From: Allodiplogaster sudhausi
Taxonomy: Eukaryota; Nematoda; Chromadorea; Rhabditida; Diplogasteridae
Direction: 5' to 3'
Length of the DNA stretch: 64,000 bases
NCBI GenBank assembly: GCA_945643635.1
Contig: CALZFC010000001.1
Location: 227,001-291,000 of the forward strand
Part shown: in pieces, positions 35,372-46,138 of the stretch
Numbering within the stretch: position 1 is the stretch's first letter
How the letters are laid out: each line of letters begins with the position of its first letter
The notes under the pieces: model-generated
Told to the model about the DNA's origin: nothing
The model's database searches: none
Seen by the model: the letters and a program-made list of their open reading frames with translations, nothing else
Position numbers and translations under genes: made by a program

Positions 35372-35740
35372 GCATTGGCAGAAGTCAGCAGCGGGAGTAA
35401 AAGTCACCGCGTTGGTAGTGGATGGAAAGTCGCAACGTTCGTAGTGGATTTACAATTTGGACACTTCAAGGGTGGTGTATGGAAGGTTGCAGAAGAAATC
35501 TGTTACAAACCCACGCTAAGCGCTTTATTATTAGTAAGATTATTATTAGTAAGATATATATATATATATTCATTTATTTACTTATATACATTTTTTAAAA
35601 TTTCAGATGAACCTAGGACCATCATCTCTTGAAAGAATTGCGCGCGTTGTGTGCGTTGACAATACGAATAAAATAATTAGGATGTTCCATCCATGCTTGG
35701 TGAACTATCCGGTTAGACTTTTCTACTCCGTCGTATCCCG

Positions 35741-35786
35741 ATGTTCATCAACTCGGGCCGCTCCTCGATGGATGTCTCAGAGATTG

Positions 35787-35817
<31 letters not shown>

Positions 35818-36339
35818 TCGTAATAGAAAGAGTCGTAATAGAAAGAGAGAAAGAGTATCTGTGGCGAACCAGTCCTCTCAAGTAATAAATGCCATATATG
35901 TACATACATACATAGTTTGTGCGTCCTAAATCTATGTGGATATGGCTCTAGGGAGCCGCAAACGCTGGGAGTCTCCCAAATAAACCGGACCTTTTTAATT
36001 CGATTTTTTCTAAATCCTTATTATTATTATTATTATTTATTTATAATTTAAGAACTTAATTAATTACTAATTAATTAATTAATTAATTACTAATTAATTA
36101 ATTAATTAATTAATTAATTACTAATTAATAACTTAATTAATTACGTCCTCTCTTCCAGCCTACGAGCTCATGATGGCTGCTGCTGTCGACAAGTGCGAGC
36201 TGGCTGAGCAGAAGAAGAAGAAGAAGCAGCTGTGCGAGTCGCGGCTCATGGATGCGGTCAAGTGCGACAACGCGTGCCGACTGCTGGCGGTCGCCGACAT
36301 GTACGGCGCCAGCCGGCTCAAGCAGCATATTCTGCAGGT

Positions 36340-36376
<37 letters not shown>

Positions 36377-36835
36377 GGAGGAGAGAGAAAGAGAGAGGGA
36401 GATAGGAGAAAGGGAGGAGAGAGGGGAGGGGAGGAGAGAGAAGGAGAGAAAGAGGGAAGGGAGAAAGAGAAAGAGAGAGGGGAGACAGATGAGAGAAGAA
36501 GAGAGAGGAGAGAGTGAGAGAGATAAGGATGAGAGAGAGAAGATAGAAAGGAGAGAGAGAGATAAGAGAGAATAGAGAGAAAGGAAGAGAGAGGGATGAG
36601 AGAGAGAGAAGAGTGAGACGACGTTGTGATATAGACAGTGCTTTCTTGGCATCTTGCCAAGAGTCCGTTTTTCTTCTCTCAGTTCATCCTGCACCGACCC
36701 ACCAAGCATATCACGACGACTGCCGGCTGGCGTTACCTCCTCAACAGTCACCCCTCACTCGTGACAGACATCATCACTCACTGTGAGAAGGTCCTCTTTG
36801 CAGGGGGAATACGCCATAATGATGTCAGCGAATAA
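35741..36835 (+). pseudogene. Truncated tandem copy of mel-26 with intact frame
   Basis: Three segments match the last exons of mel-26 with identical phases: 35741-35786 (matches the end of exon 8, INSGRSSMDVSEIG against IYAGRCSKDISEIG), 36159-36337 (exon 9) and 36683-36835 (exon 10, stop 36833). Read from the ATG at 35741 they give a 125-residue open frame. The MATH domain and most of BTB are absent. Exon 9 has gained about 8-10 residues, including a run of five lysines (AEQKKKKKQLCES), in a place where BTB helices should pack. The C-terminus differs from mel-26. The intact splice sites and absence of stops argue against long neutrality. It could be a young pseudogene or a small expressed fragment. 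Confidence 0.7.
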
Positions 36836-37411
36836 TAATGCAGGGGCTACTTTTTGTTATTATTATTATTATATATGTATTTTTTTTCTAAATCGATTTG
36901 CCTGACAATCGACTGGATTCTGTTATTTGCTTTAGTCTTGGATTATATTTTATCCGCTTCCGTAGCGCTATTGGATGTTATTATCGTGATTTTTTTTTTA
37001 TAACTCTCGTCCTTAGTTTTCCTATATCTCTCTTTCTTCCACACTCTCTCTCTCTTTCTCTCCCTATTCGGTCTCACTTTCTCACGTAGTTCCTTTCTCT
37101 CTCTCTCTCCCTCTCCTTTCTCTGATGCTCGGAATCCTCTTACTTGGCAGACTGATAAACTGTTGCCTCTCCTTCGCTGAGCCGAAAACAGACTAAATAA
37201 AAACTAACACCACGAACTCTCCTTCCCCACCACGAATTATAGTGTGAATACGGTTGCTACTGTAACGGTCTGGTTCGGCTGGTCTTGTGGCGGACCTCTG
37301 GCCGCCGTGTTGTAGATTGGTGACGAGTTACCCAATGTTACTTTACATAGCTTAATACTCTTATCTTTGCTTTACCACGTCACATATGTATGTACATACA
37401 TACATACATAC

Positions 37412-37449
<38 letters not shown>

Positions 37450-38091
37450 GCCGGATGAAGCGAGAAGACTGAGAGGTATTCTATGACAAATCGTCTTCAC
37501 GTTTGAACCTTCCCAGGAACATTTCATTTAAGTCTGCTTCAATGTCTTCTATATTTTCTCACTTGTCCATTTCTCTCTACTCTCAACTCTCTCTATTCTC
37601 TCTCTCTACCTCTTCTTCACTCAACCTCTCTCTCTTTCTCTCTCGCTCGCTCTTTCTCACCTTTATGCTAGATATGTACATGCGAGTACGTTAGTGTTTA
37701 CATAATTCTCTGTTTCTCTAGTCTTCCCATCACATTCTTTTTTTTCTTTTTATCTCTGCCTCTCTCTCTCTGTCTCCCTATCCCTCTGACTCTCTCTCTC
37801 TCTCTCTCTGCATATTTCTTTCTCTCTCTGTCTACCTACATATCTCTCTCATTCCCCCTATTTCTCTCTCACTTCTTCGCTCTCACTCCCTCACCTGTCC
37901 TCTCTTCTCTCGCACATTATCTTTCAAGACGCCAAGAAGGGCTCGACTTTCAGCCAGCGTTCTTTGTCTACTGCTTCACCGGCTACATTCGGCCTGAATC
38001 AGTGCGTCAATCTCTCTCTCTCTCTCTCTTTGTCTCTCTCAAGCCTCTCCTCAACTGTCTCTCTCTCTCTCTCTCTCAAGCCTCTCCTCTC

Positions 38092-38139
<48 letters not shown>

Positions 38140-38378
38140 CCCCTCTTTCAGCTCGCTAGCATTTTCTTCGCGAGACCGCCGTGACAATTCTCTCGACCAT
38201 CCCTTTTCCTTGCAACGTCACGCTGCTGCTGCTGCGCCGCTCCTCAGGCCTGGATCTGGATCTGGATCTCCCGCCTGACTTCTTCTTTTTCGCCCCCAAC
38301 TCCTCCGCTGCCGGAAGGTATCCCCCCTGGCTTGGCACTCCGCCAACTTCTTCTTCTGGCACTCTGCCAGCTGGCACG
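36836..38378. other. Intergenic region before the glutaredoxin gene
   Basis: This includes the block shared with mel-26 3' flank (37130-37290), a (CATA)n/GA tract at 37385-37450 and CT blocks at 37800-38135. An exon-like stretch lies at 37929-37999, open in two frames, followed by an acceptor at 38152. It may be a 5' exon, but the frame does not connect cleanly to the start I chose at 38379. Confidence 0.4.
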
Positions 38379-39399
38379 ATGCCGCCAGACACGCCGCGGA
38401 CGCGGCGGCGCCCCCCTCTGCAGCCGCGTCTGCCGTCGCCGACGTGGCGCGTCCAGGCGCTCTTCATGCTGCTCGCTCTCCTCGTAGCCACGCATCCCGA
38501 GCAGCAGCAGCAGAGGCGACTGGAGAAAGGTGTTTAATTTTTTTCATTTTGTAATCTTGTAATTTATTTTTAAGCTTTTTTTTACATTCTTATTTTACTG
38601 TAATTGTTATATTGCTCTCATGTTTTTCTATATATTTTTTTTTACATTTATTACAAAAATTAATTCTCTGCTCTTAACTACATATACTATGTAAATATAT
38701 GTACTTGAATAAAAATTAGAGATGTATGCAATTGTGCACTCACACACACACACGAGTCTGTAGTGCTGCTTTAGACGTTTGTATGTAAATATGTATGTAC
38801 AATTTAGACCTCAACTCCTTCACCTCCATCCGAGTCCGTTACAATTAGTTAATTAACTAAGTAATTAATTAATTAATTAATTAATTAGTCATACAATTAA
38901 TTCGAATTTATTCTCTTTGCTCTCTCGCTAGTGCGTCGACCACTCGCACCACTCGTCAGTCGACAGAATGACCCGAGCAGCGGCAGCAGAGGAGGAGGAA
39001 TCGATGTGGAAGGTGCAGAAGATGACTCTGCAGGCGTCCTGGTGAACTACTCGCCAAAAGGTCTTTCTTTTTTTGAATAATTTTTCAAATGAATTTTCCA
39101 CGCGAAATCATTCATTCTATTCACACGTTCCGATTGAAAATATATATATGTAGCATTTATTCCTACAACCACTACACTATCCCATAGATGAGCAATCAAT
39201 ATGGAGGTACAGCCAGATGGAAAACATTATTGCGGGAAGTGGCATCTATTTGAAAAGAAATTTATTTTCCACCGCTCTCGCTCTCTATTCATTAATCGAA
39301 CTAACTCTTTCGCTCTCTTTTCCCTCTCTATCTCTCCTCTCACTCTCTCTCTGTCTGCCTCTCTCTCAATCTCTCTCTCCCTCTTTCTCTCTCTCTCTG

Positions 39400-39457
<58 letters not shown>

Positions 39458-41369
39458 AGCCGCTCGTTCCTCCTCACCGCATGATGACCCATCTGACTCT
39501 GGTGACGTCATCGACGAACCTCGTCCCGTCGTCATTCCTCCCCGTTCGACATTCACGCGAAGACGCAGCAAGTCGAGCTCGGCCGCCGCATCCATTGGGG
39601 TACACTCGGCGGCCGGTTCTGGGTCTGGTTCCGGTAGCGGTTCGTCTGCTCCGCCCGTCCACCCACCACTCCCCGAGCCTCTGACTCAGAGGCAACGACC
39701 ACGCAGCACCACTGGCGCGCCGTATCTGGTTCGCTTCGGGACCTCTGTTGTCTTATTCTTACAAAAGATATATTTTTTTTTTATTTCAGAGAATTTTGTA
39801 TTATATTTCTTACAATGTACTTATGCATTCATGCACACACAAAGCCTAATTTTACGGCAGCTTTGTACAGTAGTTGCGCATCTCCTCTCTCTTAAAGGAG
39901 GGCCATCACCGAAAAATTATGTGATATTTCAATTTGCTGTGGCTCTTTGTACTCTCATTCGCGCGTGCGATTTTCACGTAACCGGTTTGTGCGACCTGCG
40001 AAATAGCACGCGAGAATGAGAGTGAGGAATTACAGGGTAGAAGCGGCAATTCGAGCCTGCATTAAAAAAATTTTCAGTGATCGCTCTTCTTTAATTTTTT
40101 TTTACTTATCATTTCTCGTCTGCTCCGTCTCTGTCTCTCTCTCCCCCCTCTCTCTCTCTTACTCTTTTCTCTTTTTCTCTCTCCCTTGCCCTCTGATGTA
40201 TCGCTTCTCTCTCCTCTCTCTCCCCTTCTCTCTCTTCTCGCTCTCTCTCTCCTCTCCCACTCCCTCTCTCTTCTCTCTCTCTCTTCTTTCTCCCTCTCTC
40301 ACCCTCATCCACCCTTACAGTATCCGCCGCAGGACTACCCGGACTATGAGATGCCTGGTGGCGGAGGCGGCAGGCATCAGCCACCGCCCTCGTCCTGGCA
40401 CCAGCTGCCTCCTCCTCCTCCTCCTCCTCCACAAGAGCCACTCCTCTATCCGCGCCAGCCAGCACCTCAGCCACGCTCGTCATCCGGAGGAGGCGGTGGA
40501 GGATACGAGCGACTGATTGAGGACTACGGTAAGCGCATTCTTTCTTTCGCTCGTTCTCTCAATTTATTATTTTCATTGTTATACGCGACCCTCTATACTC
40601 TCTTTTTTTTTTTTAGAAATTAACTTATAGACATATACAAATATTTCTTTATTTACTCAAACAATAAAGATTTCCAGTTGCTCTTCTAGCAATAGACGAT
40701 GCGAGCCTCTTTGAAATGCATAATTTCCTGTTAAAATTTTAGTTTTGAAAAAAAACTGAATAATTTAGTAACTACAGACTTTCGTGTGTTTCAAGCTCTC
40801 TGATCTTTTTGCTTCATGTCTCGCTCGCCTTTTCTCGCTTGCCCCTAATTTGTGTTGTGCTCGTTGTGTTCATTCACTTCACACACTTTCCTTTCATGTC
40901 TACCCGAGATGTGTTCTGAGTCAAAGCTGTTCGCGCACAATAGCTTTGAGCACCTTTTCCGAGGGGCGAACTTGGTGCTGAAACCCAATCGGTTTATTCT
41001 CTCTCTCTCTCTCTCACTCATTCCTTTTCTCTCTCTCGCTCTCTCTTTCTCTCTCTCTCTCGCGCTCTCCCTCCCTCTCTCTCACTCTCTCTCTGTCACT
41101 CTCTTAATCTTTCTCTCTTTCTGTCTCTCTCTCTCTCTCTAATTGTGCGAATCGCTCGCGCACACCCTCAGTGGTGTACCCTGAACAGAGTCGAAGAAGA
41201 AGTTGTGAATTAGAAGTGCTTGGCTCTATTGTTGAGAGAAGCGTTTGTTGTGACAAGAAAAAAACAAGAGTTCCGGACACAACACTTGTTTTTGCTTTTA
41301 ACAACTTTAGCCTCATTGACCAATGTGGAAAAGTGTATGGAGAGTGAGAGAGAAGAACAGAGAGCAATG

Positions 41370-41415
<46 letters not shown>

Positions 41416-42032
41416 CAGAGCGAAGGGGAGAGAGACTATAAGAATAAGAGAGAGAGGATATTTTAGCATTTAAATTAGTAGGAATCCCAACCTATTTCAA
41501 GTTTACTGACTGTTGTAGTCGCATCAATCTCTCTCTCACACCCTCTCTCTCTCTCGCCCTCTCTCACACCCTCTCTCTCTCTCGCCCTCTCTCTCTCTCT
41601 CTCTCGTTCTCTCTCTCACGCCCAAGTATCAATCAAAACGGCGCGCATGGAAGATCGAGTTTTGGGCTTACAACGAAAATACTGATGGTTTACTGTACAC
41701 TATTGATTTTCTTCTTTCCTCTGTGTTCTCTTATCGATCTTGATTTTCTAGGAATGAAATCTCGCACATCCTGAGATTGTTGTGAGATTGCTGCTTCTCC
41801 TCCTCTTATGTGCTAGAAGTAGCCCTTCTTCGGCCGGGGGTCATTCGCGTGTCTTGGACAAGAGTAGGAATAGAAGAAGCCGAGCGCCTTTGTTCTCTCT
41901 CTCTCTCTCTCACTCTCTCTCTCTCTCTCACTCTCACGCTCTCTCTCTCTCTCTCTCTCGTTTCATTCGCGTGTGTCTCAGGTTTCAAGCACTTGGAAAT
42001 CTCTGCTCTCTCTCCCTTGATCTCTTTCTACC

Positions 42033-42067
<35 letters not shown>

Positions 42068-42686
42068 TTCCATTTCTCGTTCCTATTGCGCGATACCTTT
42101 TCAGCTGCACATCCTCATTGTTTGTGAATGAATGAATGAATGGAATAGTTGACAGAGAGATATCAGCCGAGACATCACATTTTCTCTCTCAGTTTTTCAT
42201 CTTCTTCCTAAAACGCCGTGTTCCTACCTATGTCGCGTCTTCTTCACTGTCATTGGGGACCTTCAGCAATTTGGCGATTTTTTTTTCTTAAAAAATATAT
42301 ATTTTTTTCATCTTTTGACAACCGAAACCTGTCGCGTGTCTGTAAGCAAGAGCCTATGTAATTCAACGTACCATTCTGGTTGACAAGCAAATAGGAAGAG
42401 ACACGTCTAGTACAGGGAAATTGTTGTGAATGGGTCGTCTTGATTTATAGACAGTTCTAGGAAATTTGTTTAATTTACTCTTCTAATAAAAACAAAGAAC
42501 GTTATTAGCTGGAGTGATATCGTAGAAAAAAGTGCGAATTTATTCGCATAAACACCATAAATAAAGAGAGAGAGAGAGCCTAAATGACACCATGAATAAG
42601 ATAAAAAGAGACTGATAGCACCATAAATAAAGAGAGAGAGAGTGAGAGAGAGAAAGAAAGAGAGAGAAAAAGAGTGAATGAGAGAG

Positions 42687-42717
<31 letters not shown>

Positions 42718-43127
42718 TGCAAGTGAGTGAGAGTAAGAAAGAGACTACTTATCTGCGGTTCCTTGACTTTTCGTCAAAAGACACTTCGTCAATTGACGTT
42801 TCGTCAAATTTTTTGGTTACATTTCGTCAATAGGCATTTCGTCAAAATAAATTTATCTTGGTGACTTTTCGTCAAATAGACATTTCGTCAAACGACTTTC
42901 CGTCACTTTTTTTTCTAATGTAGACATTTCGTCAATTTATTACCATTTTCATTTTCGAATAAAGCTCGCCAGTAAGACATGACAAATAATTAATTTGTAG
43001 TGACAATCGGTTAATATGCAGTGAAAGTCAATTATTAAGTAGTAGATTGGTGATTATTTAGTAGTAGGAAATGTACACATAGCTAAATGACAAATTGTTT
43101 GTTAAAGGACGACGCACTCAACCGTAA

Positions 43128-43176
<49 letters not shown>

Positions 43177-46088
43177 ACATACAGGCAGGGAGAAACATCA
43201 GCGTTTGGTAATGGAGGGTTCGACGATGTTACTCGAAATGGCATGAAGGAAATTGGGAAGTGAAAGGGTATTGTTTTTCCCTAGGACGGCTTTCAGACGG
43301 TCGTTCAGCTTGGCGTACTTTTTCTTGCTTGTCTTAGTGGGAGGCGATCCCATCTGAAGACGCATAAGCTTGTACTCAGTCAGTCCTTGCTCGTCCATCA
43401 GCCGGCTCACAAACTTGTAGACCTTTAATTTTTGAATGACGTGTTTGGAGAAAAAAGTTTTCTTAAAACAAACCGAAGGATGCACGACGTATTTGGAGAA
43501 GGCACAGTGCCATCCCTCCATATGATTATTCGTGCGTGGGACATCGTTCTTGGTAATCTTAATGATAGTTCAGTTAACTGTCCATTACTCATTTCCATGA
43601 TCCAGCTTATATAGACTGTATGTACCTCATGGACGTTCCACATTTCGATAGGGAACAGTGGGTCAGTACGTCTCCCGTTGTGCATCGTGTTGCCGATCCA
43701 TGTGTTTTTGAAGTAAGTCGTGAACGAGGTGATCGACGAGGCTGATTCTGGGCAATTTTCCAGAGTTCTGACGCAGTATTCGAATGCCTGATCAATTTCG
43801 CTCTCCGGGACAAATGGCAAGGCCATGAAGTTGCGCAGGGCAACGTGCGTATCACCACCGTCCTAGAAAATAAATTTTATTTCGCATAAGCGATCATTGT
43901 ATGCATAGTGAACCTTGTAGGCCGCGCTCAACCCGACATCACCAATCTTGCGCCAAAGCGCTTGTGCAAAGTGAAAGTGGCAGCCGTGTACTACGGCATT
44001 CGGGAAGGCACTCCTGGCTGCATTCTCCTCGCCTTTTTCAAAGTCCATGATAACATAGTCGGGACTCAATGCGGGGCAGACGCTCAGCAAGTGAGAGAAC
44101 ACCTCAGAGTAGAGATGTCCACGCTTACTGGGCAGCAGAGAGTACACCTGAGGCATGCGTATATCATAACTGTATGCTTATGTGTTTGTATGTATGTACC
44201 AAGGGGAGGAATGCGCCGTGAACGCGGGCGTGAACCGTCCAAAGTTGAGTGAAGAGAGAAGGCACGCATGAAAAGGTACCATGAAAAGGTTGAGGACGCA
44301 ATGTCTCTTTCCTTTGGGAGGTGAGGCGCGGCATCTCTGGACACCTGTTTGAGCTTCTGCTGAAGTACGTCGCGATTTGGCACTTGACTTGTCTTTGCGT
44401 CACTGTAGACATTGGACTTCCATTCCTTCGCTTCCTTTCTGCCGCGAGTGACAGTGCAGCTGTGTGCCGTTTGTTTCTATTAAAATAAACATAAGAGAGA
44501 GAGAGAGAGAGTCAGAGAGAGAGAGAGAGAGTCAGAGAGAGAGAGAGTCAGAGAGAGAGAGAGAGAGAGTACTAAATACCTGAATACTCTGCAGACTGTT
44601 CCCGACGAGTTTGATACGGCCGAGGCATTGGAGATCTCGTTGTCGTTCGCACCGATATATCGTGCCAGATGAGTTCTCGTATCCCTTTTGAAGCGAAAAA
44701 TAAATAACAGAGCCCAATGTATTTATATAAATATTACTTTGTAATAGAGACGTGATTCGAATGATAGCATCGTTCCTCCTCGTTTCGTGACAATGAAGCG
44801 CGGTGGCGACGATTGCGTTGCGGGGACAGGCACATTGAGCAGATTTGGCGATGGCGAGCGAGAAGAGCGTGTGGAAGGAGACGACGAAAGGGGCGAAGAG
44901 TGGGCAGAAGGAGGAGGGGATGGAGAAGGAGAGTATGGAACGAGGTTTGACATAGTTCCGCTGGCCCTGAAGAGGGCCGTTGTGGTCTGGGGAATTTTTG
45001 GCGTCGACATGAGAATGCAGGGAGATACAATGAATGGTTCCATATCGTCCATGGACCAGAGAGAGAGAGCTAGAGAAGCAGAAATTTCGTATTTTTCTCT
45101 CAATTTTTTCTCTCACCCTCTCAATTTCTCTAAGTCTCTCTGGATGAACAGCTTCACACTCATTTTGCGCACTCACTTTGCTAGGCCCATGTCTTCTTGC
45201 CAGAAGCTCTGCATCGTTTCTCTACCCTCTATTAAAGGCCAACGGACTCTCATACTAGAAGCACAACATCGTTTCCCTGCACTCTCTCAAAATCAGCATG
45301 CTCTCCCATGGCCTAGTGACCCCAGTTCATGATTGCTTCAATCCACTTGCCTGCAGCTCTGCATCGTTTCTCTGCCCTCTCTTAAAGGTCAACGGACTCT
45401 CATACTAGAAGCATAACACCCTGCACTCTCTCAAAATGCAGCATGCTCTAAATGGCCTCTTGAATCGAGTTCATGATCGCTTCTCTGCAATCGTTCAACT
45501 GTTGTACATGCAATGCATACCTAACTCAATTATTCCTTTAATTATTCTGTCAAATTGAACAGAGACAAATGCAACCACAAATAAGCATTCAGTGGAGAAA
45601 AATACACATACAACAGTATACTACATTAATTATTGATGAGCTTGATGCGAGAATGAAAATGGTAATAAATTGACGAAATGTCTACATTAGGAAAAAAATG
45701 TGACGGAAAGTCGTTTGACGAAATGTCTGTTTGACGAAAAGTCGCCAAGATAATTTTTTTTGACGAAATGCCTATTGACGAAATGTAGCCAAAAATTTTG
45801 ACGAAACGTCAATTGACGAAGTGTCTTTTTACGAAATGTCGGGACGCCCTTATCTGCTCCCCTCTAGGCCCTCCTCCTGTCGCTGTCCGTCCTCAGCCAT
45901 CGCGTCCTCGTCCTCGTAGTCGTCCGCCGAATGATGTCTGGGTGCGCACGAACGGCGTGTATCCGGAGTACATCAATCTACGCGCGATTGGTACGTCCAA
46001 TCTCTCTCTCTCTCTCTCTATCGCTCTCTCTCTTTCTCTCTTTCTTTCTGTTTCTCTTTCTCTCTGCACCCCCTCTCTCTCTCTTACA

Positions 46089-46138
<50 letters not shown>

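Larger units (their letters stand above)
42757..45848 (-). mobile_element. Mutator-like element (MULE) with ~200-bp TIRs and 9-bp target duplication
   Basis: The 3092-bp element is flanked by the 9-bp direct repeat CTTATCTGC (42748-42756 and 45849-45857), the hallmark length for MULEs. Terminal inverted repeats of about 200 bp (42757-42957 and 45640-45848) are built of reiterated ttcgtcaa motifs. They share GACACTTCGTCAATTGACG near both ends. Minus-strand exons encode a FLYWCH-type zinc finger and a MULE transposase. The element lies in an intron of the glutaredoxin gene, antisense to it, with its right border only 19 bp from the exon. Confidence 0.95.

Noticed and set aside
34429..35400. Open frames of up to 227 residues through the heat-shock-element array on both strands
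   Set aside because: The repeat unit keeps several frames open; the peptide simply mirrors the DNA repeat. Conservation sits in the TTC/GAA pentamers, not in codons.
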